A stretch of DNA of 64,000 nt from Photobacterium leiognathi (GTDB lineage: Bacteria > Pseudomonadota > Gammaproteobacteria > Enterobacterales > Vibrionaceae), in the NCBI RefSeq assembly GCF_030685535.1, contig NZ_CP131601.1, positions 1,178,001 to 1,242,000 on the forward strand, given 5' to 3'. The position numbers and the translations under genes are program-made. How positions within the stretch are numbered: the stretch's first letter is position 1; every line of letters starts with the position of its first letter. The notes under the pieces are model-generated. The model made no database searches and was not told where the DNA came from. It worked only from the letters and a program-made list of their open reading frames with translations. Shown piece after piece: positions 27,981-37,534 of the stretch.

Positions 27981-28805
27981 TTAGCTGCTAATTTTTGGTG
28001 TCGTGCTGATGATTTTGGTGGTCTTCTCATTTGATAGTGAGCTAAAGTGGCTGTCTAATAACTTCTGTGTCAAAGGATGTTTTGGATCGTTAAAGACGCT
28101 AGCCGTTCGACCTTTCTCAACCACTTCGCCATCTTGCATCACCATCACTTTATCGCTGAAGTGTTTTACTACACCCATGTGTTGAGATACGTAAATATAA
28201 GACAAGCCCATTTCTTCTTGTAGTTCGAGCAGAAGGTTAATCATCTGCGAGCGCATCGACATATCAAGTCCATTGAGCGCTTCATCTGCCACAATAATAC
28301 AAGGCTGAAGAATAAGAGCACGTGCTAATGATACACGCTGCTTTTGCCCTGTAGCTAGCATTTGAGGGTAGAAGTAGGCATGTTCTGGTAATAAGCCAAC
28401 ACGTTTTAAAGTATCCATGATTCGTTTTTCACGAGCCTGTGGCGTCATGTTGGTATTACGTTTAAGCGGACCTTCGAGGATTCGACCGATTTGAATGCGT
28501 GGATTCAATGAGGTGTTAGGATCTTGGAAGATCATGCGGATCAGCTTACAACGCGTTTGATAGTCTCCATTGGATAATGGATCGCCGTTTACACGGATCA
28601 CACCACTGGTTGGCTCAACAACGCCTGATAGCATTTTGGCTAAGGTTGATTTCCCTGAACCGTTTTCACCGAGCAAGGCAATGGTTTCACCAGCTTCAAG
28701 GCTAAAAGACACTGGTTTAACTGCCTCAATCGTACGACGACGGAAGAGACTTGAACGATAGTGGTAATCTTTTTTAAGTTTTTCGACTTCCAATAACGAA
28801 CTCAT
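27981..28805 (-). CDS. sapF: Peptide/putrescine ABC transporter ATP-binding protein SapF
   Basis: ABC ATPase of 274 residues. Walker [13 protein letters not shown], a signature region read as [15 protein letters not shown] (ATGQ in place of the usual LSGGQ, as seen in SapF proteins), and Walker B IIVADEAL are present. Partner of SapD. Overlaps sapD by 4 bp and is the last gene of sapABCDF; its stop codon falls in the T-tract of the terminator invaded by the IS. In enterics Sap affects antimicrobial peptide resistance and potassium uptake, and putrescine export has been shown. Confidence 0.93.
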   Translation of the reverse strand: MSSLLEVEKLKKDYHYRSSLFRRRTIEAVKPVSFSLEAGETIALLGENGSGKSTLAKMLSGVVEPTSGVIRVNGDPLSNGDYQTRCKLIRMIFQDPNTSLNPRIQIGRILEGPLKRNTNMTPQAREKRIMDTLKRVGLLPEHAYFYPQMLATGQKQRVSLARALILQPCIIVADEALNGLDMSMRSQMINLLLELQEEMGLSYIYVSQHMGVVKHFSDKVMVMQDGEVVEKGRTASVFNDPKHPLTQKLLDSHFSSLSNEKTTKIISTTPKISS

Positions 28806-29803
28806 TTGCAGTCTTCCTCCATGTTTAGCGGGAAGTGGCAGCTAAACTTATGGTTTTTAATCTTACGACGTTTCGGTACTTCAACACATTTACGCTGTGC
28901 GTGAGGGCAACGAGGGCCTAAGCGACAGCCAATCGGCAAGTGTTGAAGAGGGGGGATTGACCTCGGCAGTGTTTGTAGTTTGGTTTTATGACTAATATTA
29001 TCCAAGCTAAAATCTGGCATCGCACGCATTAACGCTTCGGTATAAGGGTGATGCGGTGATTCTAATAATTGCTTAGAGGTACCTGATTCTACCGATTGAC
29101 CACAGTACATTACGGTAATGCGATCTGCCCATTGAGTTACCGTTGTTAAATCATGGCTAACCAACAAAATGGTTGTATTACCAAGCTGGTTCATGCGACT
29201 TAACAGACGGAAAATCTGTGCTTGTGTAATAGGGTCTAAATCGTTGGTTGGTTCATCTGCAATCAATAAACGAGGACGGTTCGCAATCGCCATCGCAATC
29301 ATTACTTTTTGACATTCACCATCGGTTAATTCGTAGGGGTAGCTACGCATTACACGCTTATGCTCTTTTATGCCTACCTTATGAAGTAGAGCAATGGCTT
29401 GTTTTTGACGCCAATGAAAGCGTTGCCAAAAATGCCCTGTAAATGAAGACGACGGGATCGCTTCTTCTAACTGTTCACCGATTGGCTCAGATGGATCGAG
29501 ACAGGTTGATGGCTCTTGGAAAATCATCGCCATTTCTCGACCAACGATTTTTCTACGCTCACGGTGAGAGAGGGTGAGTAAATCGACGTCACCTAGGCGC
29601 ATACGATCAGCACTGACACGCCAGTTGTCTTTACAAACACCAGCAATGGCTTTCGCGACAAGGCTTTTACCTGAACCAGATTCGCCCACTAAACCGCGAA
29701 TTTCGCTTTCGTTGATGGTTAAACTCATTCTATCGACAGCTTTTACCATGCCTTGCGGAGTATCAATTTCGATAGTGAGGTTGCGTATATCGAGTAATGG
29801 CAT
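28802..29803 (-). CDS. sapD: ABC transporter ATP-binding protein SapD
   Basis: Dipeptide-family ABC ATPase, about 333 residues. Walker A is [17 protein letters not shown], Walker [13 protein letters not shown], and the C-terminal oligopeptide/dipeptide transporter extension contains the cysteine-rich [14 protein letters not shown] segment. The frame opens at 29821, but [13 protein letters not shown] at 29803 matches the family N-terminus and begins one base past the sapC stop with GGGGAT upstream. Some signature residues are unusual (LTDGECQK instead of LSGGQ), which is normal for SapD. Confidence 0.93.
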   Translation of the reverse strand: MPLLDIRNLTIEIDTPQGMVKAVDRMSLTINESEIRGLVGESGSGKSLVAKAIAGVCKDNWRVSADRMRLGDVDLLTLSHRERRKIVGREMAMIFQEPSTCLDPSEPIGEQLEEAIPSSSFTGHFWQRFHWRQKQAIALLHKVGIKEHKRVMRSYPYELTDGECQKVMIAMAIANRPRLLIADEPTNDLDPITQAQIFRLLSRMNQLGNTTILLVSHDLTTVTQWADRITVMYCGQSVESGTSKQLLESPHHPYTEALMRAMPDFSLDNISHKTKLQTLPRSIPPLQHLPIGCRLGPRCPHAQRKCVEVPKRRKIKNHKFSCHFPLNMEEDCK

Positions 29804-29804
29804 G

Positions 29805-30698
29805 TTAATCAATCCCCGCATTTAGTGCTTGTCGTAGGCCATCGCCAACAAGGTTTACCACTAAGACACTGAACATAATTGCAAGCCCTGGCAGTGTTAC
29901 TGTCCAAGGTGCTAAGTAAATTAATTCGATAGAATCGCCTAACATTGCGCCCCATTCTGGTAGAGGTGTTTGTGCACCTAAACCAAGGAAACCTAATGCA
30001 GCAATATCTAAGATCGCAATAGAAATGGCACGGGTCATTTCAGTTATGATGGTGGTTAAAATGTTCGGCAGAATCGAGTTCCACAATAAGTAGAAGTTAT
30101 TTGCACCGTCTAGTCGTGCGGCAATGACGTAATCTTTTACTACTTCCGCATGCACGGCGGTATAAACCGCACGAATAAAACGTGGGATCAATGCTAACCA
30201 AATCGCCAGTAAGATATGAGTTTCGCCTGGCCCCATATAAGCCACCACAATAATAGCCAGTAGCAGAGAAGGGATAGACAGAACGGTATCTAAAATATGG
30301 TTTAAGAAGCTTGATTTAAGCCCTTGACTCATACCTGCTAAAATTCCGATCAATAAGCCGATAATGCTAGAAGCAAAAGCAACCAATAAGGCATAACCGA
30401 AAGTTAACTGAGAACCGATTAACAGGCGCGATAAAATATCACGGCCTAAATCATCAGTACCAAAGAAAAAGTTAACGTGTCCTGAGTTATCCCATGATGG
30501 CGGCATCAGTAATTCGCCGACTTGTTGAATCGCAGAATAAGGAGCTAACCATTGTGCTCCGATAGTCACAATTAATAAAAATAATAAGCACCATAACCCG
30601 AACATGCTACAGAGAGTTGGCTCTGAAGTTTTGCCATGCACGTTCCCATTGAGTTGGGATAGTTTCTTCTTGGTAGACACTATTTGATGGCATACCAT
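29805..30698 (-). CDS. sapC: ABC transporter permease SapC
   Basis: Membrane subunit of the Sap transporter, 297 residues, BPD_transp_1 type with an N-terminal hydrophobic span, the extracytoplasmic [16 protein letters not shown] element typical of DppC-type permeases and an EAA-like loop near [21 protein letters not shown]. It overlaps sapB's end by 19 bp. Intact. In the present sequence its membrane partner SapB is frameshifted, so the complex may be non-functional. Confidence 0.93.
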   Translation of the reverse strand: MVCHQIVSTKKKLSQLNGNVHGKTSEPTLCSMFGLWCLLFLLIVTIGAQWLAPYSAIQQVGELLMPPSWDNSGHVNFFFGTDDLGRDILSRLLIGSQLTFGYALLVAFASSIIGLLIGILAGMSQGLKSSFLNHILDTVLSIPSLLLAIIVVAYMGPGETHILLAIWLALIPRFIRAVYTAVHAEVVKDYVIAARLDGANNFYLLWNSILPNILTTIITEMTRAISIAILDIAALGFLGLGAQTPLPEWGAMLGDSIELIYLAPWTVTLPGLAIMFSVLVVNLVGDGLRQALNAGID

Positions 30699-31643
30699 TC
30701 CTTCCTTACTAATGGGTTAACCATAGCACCTGCTAAATCTGATAAGATATTTGCTAATAAGATAAAGCCACCTACAGTGATCACACCAGCTTGAATGGCG
30801 ACATAGTTATTATCGGCAATAGCATTAAGTAACCAGCGACCAATTCCCGGCCAGTTAAAGATTGATTCTGTTAACATTGCGAATGTCATCATTGCCGCAA
30901 ACTGCATTCCTAATTTCGGGATGATAGGTGGCAATGCATTTTTCATAGCATGGCGACGTACAATTTCAAATGTAGATAAACCTTTAGTTTGCGCTACTTT
31001 AATATAGTTTTTCGTCATAACATCAGAAACAGAGGCGCGGGTTAAGCGGATCACTTCCGTTGTTGGTGCCATGGCTAATACGATCGTTGGCAGTATCAGG
31101 TGGTGCAACGCACTGATAAAAGCTTCCATACGATACGGTTTATCAGAGAGTAAAATATCAACTAGAGCAAAGCCTGTTATATGGTTGAATTGGTATAAAG
31201 AGTTATAACGGCCAGATACCAAGCAACCATCCAAGATTCAAGGAAAACAATAGAATCAATAACATGGCTAACCAAAATAAAGGAATAGAATAGCCAAGTA
31301 AGGTCACTGATGAAATGATTGTATCAATCGGCTGACCTCGACGAACCCCGGCAATGGTACCCAGTGGAATGCCTACTAACAGCGATAAGACAAAGGCAAA
31401 AAAGCAGAGCTCAAGTGTCGCAGGAAAAACGGTTAAGATCTCACTGCTAATTGGCGTACCATTAGCACTCATGCCAAGATTACCCGAAAGTAGATTCTCT
31501 AAATAAAGGATCCAGCCGCCAAGAAAGCCCTGTTGAGCCCATTGAAGTTGGGTATCTAAACGCAAAATACTAAAGCTGATTAGGGTTAGTATTAATAGCG
31601 TGATAACAAATAAATTTAAGCGACGTATCGTATAAATAAACAT
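30680..31643 (-). pseudogene. sapB: ABC transporter permease SapB, frameshifted
   Basis: DppB-type permease of the Sap system. The N-terminal half (from 31643) runs through MFIYTIRRLNLFV to SLNLGWLLGIWPL and stops. The C-terminal half continues in the +1 frame as VSGRYNSLYQFNHITGFALVDI to WYAIK, which is exactly what follows GWLP in E. coli SapB. One extra base in TTGCTTGGTATC near 31217-31222 explains it. Frame-corrected length is about 320 residues, as in the family. Natural lesion or sequence error; the flanking sap genes are intact and still tightly packed. Confidence 0.85.
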
Positions 31644-31646
31644 GCT

Positions 31647-33266
31647 TTACTCAATTCGATAAACACTGGAAAAAGAACGTGTGCCAAACGGATCCATTTG
31701 TAATCCACCAAGGGATTTATTATGGGCTTGGAAATGCACGCCGTGGGCAAGCGGGATCACTGGAACTTGCTGATCAATAATGTCTTGCGCTTGTTGATAG
31801 TATGCTTGACGTTGATCTTGTTTATTAGTGCGAAGTGCAATTTCAAGTAAATTATCGAAGCTTAAATCACACCAATTGGCGACATTTAATCCAGCTTTTT
31901 TCGCATTACATGATAACAATGGACGTAAGAAGTTATCTGGATCGCCATTATCAGCAATCCAACCTGCTAGTACCATGTCATATTTGGTGGTATCAGTTAG
32001 ACCAACACGACCAATGGTTTCTTGATGATGTAATGCCACATTAACGCCAACCGCTTTTAAATTAGCTTGAATTAATTCAGCGGTTTTACGTGGACTCGGA
32101 TTATAAGGCCTTGGCTCTAATGGAACCCACATAGTTAGCACTTGCTTGTAATCATAGCCTGCCGCATCAAGTAATTGCTTGGCTTTTGCTGGATTATAAG
32201 AAAGTGCTTTACTGTCATGGTTATATGCCCAAGACATTGGTGGTAATAGGCTTTTCGCTTCCGTTGCTGTACCGTAATAAACTGAGTTAAGTAGCGTTTT
32301 ACGATTAATCGCGTAGTTAATTGCTTCACGTACTTCGAGCTTATTGAGTGGCGAACGCTCAGTATTTAACGCCAAGAACGATACATTCATTCCTGTTTGT
32401 GCTAGCAATTTGTAGTTATCGTTATTTGAAATAACTGGCAATTGACTGGCAACAGGTGAAGAGAGCACATCACATTCAGTGCTTAATAATTTCGCTAAAT
32501 TACCCATACCACGTGCCGAAATATCAAATACTACTTGCTCCATTGGTGCAGCGCCTTGCCAATAGTCATTATTGCGTTTTAGGCGGATCAGATCATTGGG
32601 AATAAATTGTTCGACATAAAATGGCCCAGTACCAATAGGTTTAGAGTCAATCAGATCGACACGACCGGATTTTAGTAGTTGCTCACCATATTGCTTTGAA
32701 TAAATCACCGCATAGCTTGTCGCCAAGTTAGATAAGAAAGAGTTATCAGGGCGCTTTAGGGCAAATTGAACTGTGTGATCATCTTTTGCTGTAATGGATT
32801 CAATAATGTCGGCAAAGCCTAAACTTTCAAACCAAGGGTAACGACCACCTGAAATATTGTGAAAAGGGTGGTCAGGATCAATGATACGTTCAAAGCTAAA
32901 TACCACATCATCCGCATTCATTGGACGTGTTGGTGTAAACCAAGTCGTATGTTGGAACGGAACGTTATCACGCAGTTTGAATGTATACACTAAGCCATCA
33001 TCACTGATAGTCCAGCTTTTCGCGAGATCAGGTAATGGTTTATGGCTGATAGGGTCGAGTAACAGCAGGCGATCGAAAATTTGTGCCGAGAGTGTTTCTG
33101 CTGTTAGTCCTCCGTCGGTTAGTTGTGGGTTCAACGTTGTCGGAGTATCTTGACCACAATACACAAAGCCTTGCTTCTTTATTGCGGTGTCATGTGACGG
33201 CTCTTTACAACCCAATAGGCCAAGTAAAGTGAAGCAAGCAATCAAAAGACGACTGTAAGCGCTCAT
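31647..33266 (-). CDS. sapA: Periplasmic peptide-binding (lipo)protein SapA
   Basis: Substrate-binding protein of SBP family 5, 539 residues, first gene of sapABCDF. The N-terminus has a signal peptide ending in a lipobox-like LLGC, so here it is probably a lipoprotein, unlike soluble E. coli SapA. Family features include TLNPQLTDGG, the SWTISDDGLVYTFKLRDNV strand and GTGPFYVEQF. sapB begins four bases after the stop. Upstream lies pspF on the same strand, the sapA-pspF-pspA order of E. coli. Confidence 0.93.
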   Translation of the reverse strand: MSAYSRLLIACFTLLGLLGCKEPSHDTAIKKQGFVYCGQDTPTTLNPQLTDGGLTAETLSAQIFDRLLLLDPISHKPLPDLAKSWTISDDGLVYTFKLRDNVPFQHTTWFTPTRPMNADDVVFSFERIIDPDHPFHNISGGRYPWFESLGFADIIESITAKDDHTVQFALKRPDNSFLSNLATSYAVIYSKQYGEQLLKSGRVDLIDSKPIGTGPFYVEQFIPNDLIRLKRNNDYWQGAAPMEQVVFDISARGMGNLAKLLSTECDVLSSPVASQLPVISNNDNYKLLAQTGMNVSFLALNTERSPLNKLEVREAINYAINRKTLLNSVYYGTATEAKSLLPPMSWAYNHDSKALSYNPAKAKQLLDAAGYDYKQVLTMWVPLEPRPYNPSPRKTAELIQANLKAVGVNVALHHQETIGRVGLTDTTKYDMVLAGWIADNGDPDNFLRPLLSCNAKKAGLNVANWCDLSFDNLLEIALRTNKQDQRQAYYQQAQDIIDQQVPVIPLAHGVHFQAHNKSLGGLQMDPFGTRSFSSVYRIE

Positions 33267-33403
33267 ATTTAATAGGCGTTAAATGAAATTAAGTCTTTAA
33301 ATTTAACATTTTTCCCTTAGTGTCACCAAGTTATCCTGCTTTATTTAAAGGGAATTAGGTTAAAACCGTTACTTCTCTTGAATAATCAGGATAAATTGGT
33401 TGA

Positions 33404-34435
33404 TTAATCACCGTTTACGGGGATGTCATATTTACGGATCAAGCCTCTTAACTGGTGATAACTTAAGCATAAAAGCTCAGCCGCTTTAGTTTGATTGTAT
33501 TTGGCTTGCTCAAGAGCATTATTGATCAGCATGATCTCTTGATCTTGTAAGTATTGACGTAAATCTAATGGCAGTGTTGTTGTATTTACCGATAATTCAT
33601 GAATTTTATTGGTCGTCGTTTTATCAATAACATTCGTATTGGCGGTTGTGGGACTAGGTTGCCATGCTGTTGCAAAAGGATCGGTATAAATCTCTTCAAT
33701 TACTTGGTCTTCGATACCATTACGAAATACAGAACGTTCGACCACATTTTTTAGCTCTCGAATGTTACCTTACCATGTGTAGTCTAATAATTGCTGCTTA
33801 GCGTGATGAGAGAAACCAGCGAAATAACCAAAGCCTAACTCTCGGCACATACGAACAGCATAGTGTTCAGCAAGGGGAAGAATATCTTCTTTGCGCTCAC
33901 GCAGCGGTGGAAGGTGAATAATTTCAAAGGCTAAACGGTCGAGTAAATCAGCGCGAAATTTACCTTCTTCAACCAGTTGTGGCAGGTTTTGGTTAGTGGC
34001 ACAAATTAAACGTACATTGGCTTGGCAAGGTTTACTACCACCGACACGCTCATACTCTCCGTACTCAATCACACGTAACAACTTTTCTTGTACGCCCATA
34101 GGTGCGGTTGCTAATTCATCTAAGAATAAAGTGCCATTTTCTGCACGTTCAAAACGTCCTTGATGACGACCTTTAGCCCCCGTAAATGAACCGGCTTCAT
34201 GACCAAACAGTTCTGAATCAATTACACCTTCGCTTAATGCGGCACAGTTAAGCGTAACCAGAGGGTGATCCCAACGTTTAGATAAATAGTGCACACGTTG
34301 TGCGATTAACTCTTTACCTGTGCCACGTTCACCCAAAATGAGGATAGGGCGATTAAGCGGCGCTAGGCGAGATGCTTGATCAAGCACACTTAAGAACGCT
34401 TCAGATTCACCGATTAAGTTTTCTGTTTTACGCAT
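33404..34435 (-). pseudogene. pspF: Phage shock transcriptional activator PspF with in-frame stop
   Basis: Sigma-54 activator of the psp operon. Walker A GERGTGKE, the GAFTGA loop as GSFTGAKG and Walker B TLFLDE are intact, but the frame stops at TAA (33770-33772) right after LLDYTW, where WPGNIREL is expected. Translation resumes in the same frame with GNIRELKNVVERSVFRN and ends with a Fis-type helix-turn-helix (KAAELLCLSYHQLRGLIRK). A Pro codon to TAA needs two substitutions, unlike a simple SNP. The truncated product has the ATPase domain but no DNA-binding domain. PspF lacking its HTH can still activate sigma-54 promoters weakly in E. coli. Confidence 0.85.
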
Positions 34436-34470
34436 TGGTTAATCTCACTAAAAATTGGTTAAACTCACTA
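34434..34470. promoter_or_regulatory. Direct repeats, candidate PspF activator sites
   Basis: ATTGGTTAA(T/A)CTCACTA occurs at 34434-34450 and 34454-34470, 20 bp apart (two turns), 16 of 17 identical. They lie roughly 90-125 bp upstream of the expected pspA transcription start, where the PspF enhancer sites of E. coli are. The first copy overlaps the pspF start codon, consistent with autorepression. Confidence 0.45.
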
Positions 34471-34532
34471 TATCATAGTGATGGCTAAAAGTGACTTAAT
34501 TTTAAGTTATTGTAATTTAAAGATATAAAAGT

Positions 34533-34548
34533 TGGCACACTACTTGAT
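34533..34548 (+). promoter_or_regulatory. Sigma-54 promoter of pspA
   Basis: TGGCACACTACTTGAT matches the -24/-12 consensus TGGCAC-N5-TTGCA except for A instead of C in the -12 element. Correctly placed about 95 bp before pspA. Confidence 0.65.
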
Positions 34549-34644
34549 ATATCTATGTGGTAACACAACTAAATTAAGTTAGTATCACTATATAAACCTG
34601 TAAGCGTGATCACTGTTAAATGGGTTTAATCAAGGAGTTTAATG

Positions 34645-35310
34645 ATGGGTATTTTTTCTCGTTTTGCTGATATCGTAAATGCTAACGTGAATGCGTTACT
34701 GGATAAGGCTGAAGATCCTCAAAAACTAATTCGCCTGATCATTCAGGAGATGGAAGACACATTAGTTGAAGTTCGTACTTCTTCAGCACGTGCGCTTGCT
34801 GATAAAAAAGAGTTACACCGTCGTATTCAAGCGATTGAATCACAAATTGAAGATTGGCAAGGTAAAGCGAGCTTAGCGCTACAGAAAGGTCGTGAAGATT
34901 TAGCGCGTGCGGCACTGATTGAAAAACAAAAACTATCAGATGTAGTACTAACGCTGAACGAAGAATATAAGTTGGTTGAAGAAACCATTGAAAAATTATC
35001 ATTAGAAGTGGCTGAGCTTGAGCGTAAATTACAAGAAACACGCGCACGTCAACAAGCATTAGTGACTCGCCATAAAGCAGCAGGTACACGTCGTGACGTT
35101 CGTCGTCAGCTAGATACCAGCAAAGTAGATGAAGCGATGTCGAAGTTCGAACAATATGAGCGTCGTATCGATGAAATGGAAGCGGAAGCAGATAGCTATA
35201 GCTTTGGTCGTGGTAAAAGCTTAGAGTCAGAATTTGCTGATTTACAAGCACAAGACGAAATTGAAAAAGAACTTGAGCGCCTAAAAGCGAACATCAAGGA
35301 TAAAGAATAA
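34645..35310 (+). CDS. pspA: Phage shock protein A
   Basis: Peripheral inner-membrane coiled-coil protein of the ESCRT-III superfamily that protects membrane integrity and inhibits PspF. The 221-residue product starts [26 protein letters not shown], containing the amphipathic membrane-sensing helix, then long alpha-helical coiled coil (about 25-190). Of two tandem ATGs, the second has the better distance to AAGGAG. First gene of pspABC, 56 bp before pspB, behind a sigma-54 promoter. Confidence 0.96.
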   Translation: MGIFSRFADIVNANVNALLDKAEDPQKLIRLIIQEMEDTLVEVRTSSARALADKKELHRRIQAIESQIEDWQGKASLALQKGREDLARAALIEKQKLSDVVLTLNEEYKLVEETIEKLSLEVAELERKLQETRARQQALVTRHKAAGTRRDVRRQLDTSKVDEAMSKFEQYERRIDEMEAEADSYSFGRGKSLESEFADLQAQDEIEKELERLKANIKDKE

Positions 35311-35365
35311 ACACAACGAAATAGCGTCGTTGTTTCATTGATTCTGCGCGAAAGGAGAATAAAAA

Positions 35366-35593
35366 ATGTCGATGGGTTTTATTAGCGTTCCATTAGTGGT
35401 GTTCATGATTGTTGTCGCACCACTATGGTTAATCCTTCACTATCGCAGTAAACGTCAAGCTGATGAAGGGCTGTCAGGTGAGGATCAGAAAAAGTTAGAG
35501 ACCTTAGTGGCACGCGCAGAAGATATGCAAGAACGTATTGTCACGTTAGAGCGTATTCTTGATGCGGAAGTGCCAAGATGGAGGCAAAAATAA
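35366..35593 (+). CDS. pspB: Phage shock protein B
   Basis: Small 75-residue inner-membrane protein with one N-terminal span (about 3-24) and a cytoplasmic helix with a leucine-zipper-like region (LETLVARAEDMQERIVTLERIL). Acts with PspC to bind PspA during stress and release PspF. The ATG follows AAGGAGAATAAAAA. Its stop shares a base with the pspC start (TAATG). Confidence 0.94.
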   Translation: MSMGFISVPLVVFMIVVAPLWLILHYRSKRQADEGLSGEDQKKLETLVARAEDMQERIVTLERILDAEVPRWRQK

Positions 35594-35979
35594 TGAGCAA
35601 AACCTTATACCGTGATCCTAAGAAAGGAAAACTGGGTGGTGTGTGTGCCGGGCTTGCTGAGTACTTCGGCGTAGAAATCTGGTTAATGCGTATCCTTGCG
35701 GTATCTGCTTTTCTTCTTGGACTAGGCTTTTTTGCTACCTTAGCCTACATTGCTGCTTGGTTGATTTTAGATAAAATGCCACCGCAACGAAAAGAGCAAC
35801 AAGATCTGTATACCGAGCATAACGTAAAGCAAAAACCATGGCAGGCTGGGCGTTCTGCTCATCAAATTCTGCAAAGTGTCGAGTCTGAACTTGATACCGC
35901 AGAGAAAAAAGTACAGCGCATGGAAGCTTATGTAACCTCATCTGCATTTAAAGTGGATCGTGAATTTAGCAAGCTTTAA
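35593..35979 (+). CDS. pspC: Phage shock protein C
   Basis: Inner-membrane sensor of 128 residues. The PspC domain is evident: LYRDPKKGKLGGVCAGLAEYFGVEIWLMRIL, followed by a hydrophobic span (about 36-62) and a cytoplasmic tail that binds PspA. An upstream in-frame ATG at 35578 exists, but GGAGG eight bases before the ATG at 35593, and the TAATG junction with pspB, favour the shorter form. A terminator follows. Confidence 0.94.
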   Translation: MSKTLYRDPKKGKLGGVCAGLAEYFGVEIWLMRILAVSAFLLGLGFFATLAYIAAWLILDKMPPQRKEQQDLYTEHNVKQKPWQAGRSAHQILQSVESELDTAEKKVQRMEAYVTSSAFKVDREFSKL

Positions 35980-36003
35980 CTGTTGATAGAGTAAATGGTG
36001 ATA

Positions 36004-36039
36004 AGCAGGTACTGATAATGTTCAGACCTGCTTTTTTTT
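36004..36039 (+). terminator. pspC intrinsic terminator
   Basis: AGCAGGT/ACCTGCT stem, extendable by the inner pair CTGA/TCAG with a bulge, followed by eight T. Confidence 0.8.
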
Positions 36040-36136
36040 GTCAGAAAGGCGTAATATAGAGCAATCGCTTTATTAATGTTTTTTAGAATAAAGTTGTTAA
36101 ACCTAAGAAAAAAAACGAAAAAAGTTAGGGTTAGTA

Positions 36137-37534
36137 ATGAATCGAATAAGTAATGAGTTGAACAAAATTGTAAATCGTAGTTTAGATAGACATGTTCGAC
36201 TTGCGGTAACGGGGTTATCTCGAGCAGGTAAAACTGCGTTTATCACATCTTTAATTAACCAATTGCTGCATGTAAGTACGAATGCACGTTTGCCTATGTT
36301 CAGTGCGGTGCGTGACGGTCATTTATTAGGGGCAAAACGTGTTCCGCAATTAGATTTGCATGTACCTAAGTTTGGTTACGATGAAGGCATGCAATCTATA
36401 TTATCGACACCGCCAGCTTGGCCTGAGCCTACTCGCGATGTTAGCCAAACGCGTTTAGCACTGCGTTATAAACCACAGAAAGGAGCGTTGAAGTTATTTC
36501 AAGATACTGCCACCTTGTATCTCGATATTATTGATTATCCAGGTGAGTGGCTATTGGATTTACCACTGTTAGATTTAGATTTTCTTGCGTGGTCAAAACA
36601 GCAAAACCAAGTGTTAAAAGGTAAACGTCTTGAACTGGCAACGGATTGGTTAGCACTAACGGAAAGCTTCGATCCTTTTGCACCTGCTGATGAAAAGCAA
36701 ATTGAGCAGATTTCAGCTGCATTTACGGCATACCTACATCAATGTAAAGCGGAAGGTGGGCTACATTGGGTACAACCGGGGCGTTTTGTGTTGCCAGGTG
36801 AATTGGCAGGCGCGCCTGTATTGCAGTTTTTCCCATTACTTTGGGATCAAAAATACCCTGAAAAACAACTGTTAGATGCCGATGAGAATACCAATATTGG
36901 TATGTTACGCAGTCGCTATAAGTATTATCAGCAACACGTTGTAAAAGCGTTTTATAACGATCATTTTTCTAAGTTTGATCGTCAAATAATCTTAGTCGAT
37001 TGTTTGCAGCCACTAAATGCTGGGCCAGAATCATTTAACGATATGCGTCAAGCGTTAGATCAATTGATGCAAAGCTTTAAATATGGTCGAAGTTCTTTGC
37101 TACGACGCTTGTTCTCACCACGGATTGATAAAGTGTTATTTGCTGCAACGAAAGCGGATCATATAACACCAGAACAACATCCTAACTTAGTTGGACTATT
37201 ACAACAGCTAGTGAACGAAGCGTGGCAAACGGCATCGTTTGAAGGCATTAATATGGACTGTGTGAGCTTGGCGTCGATTCAAGCGACAGAGCCGGGGTTT
37301 GTGACCCATCAAGGTCAGCAAGTACCTGCATTACGTGGCTCTGATATGGCTGGAAATCCACAAACATTGTTCCCTGGTGAAGTGCCAAAGCGTTTACCAA
37401 ACGAGGCTTTCTGGCAGCAACATAGCTTTGATTTTATTAATTTCCGCCCATTACCACAGCAAAGTGACGAACCGTTACCGCATATCCGAATGGATAAAGC
37501 ACTTGAGTATTTGCTGGGAGATAAATTGCAATGA
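36137..37534 (+). CDS. ycjX: YcjX family GTP-binding protein
   Basis: Stress-induced P-loop protein of the DUF463 family, 465 residues (E. coli YcjX 465), part of the psp regulon in enterics and vibrios. The P-loop is GLSRAGKTAF at about residues 27-36; IIDYPGEWLLDLPL is the G3-like switch. Biochemical role is not established beyond nucleotide binding. It overlaps ycjF by 4 bp. There is no separate strong promoter seen between the pspC terminator and its start, but the gap is 97 bp. Confidence 0.93.
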   Translation: MNRISNELNKIVNRSLDRHVRLAVTGLSRAGKTAFITSLINQLLHVSTNARLPMFSAVRDGHLLGAKRVPQLDLHVPKFGYDEGMQSILSTPPAWPEPTRDVSQTRLALRYKPQKGALKLFQDTATLYLDIIDYPGEWLLDLPLLDLDFLAWSKQQNQVLKGKRLELATDWLALTESFDPFAPADEKQIEQISAAFTAYLHQCKAEGGLHWVQPGRFVLPGELAGAPVLQFFPLLWDQKYPEKQLLDADENTNIGMLRSRYKYYQQHVVKAFYNDHFSKFDRQIILVDCLQPLNAGPESFNDMRQALDQLMQSFKYGRSSLLRRLFSPRIDKVLFAATKADHITPEQHPNLVGLLQQLVNEAWQTASFEGINMDCVSLASIQATEPGFVTHQGQQVPALRGSDMAGNPQTLFPGEVPKRLPNEAFWQQHSFDFINFRPLPQQSDEPLPHIRMDKALEYLLGDKLQ

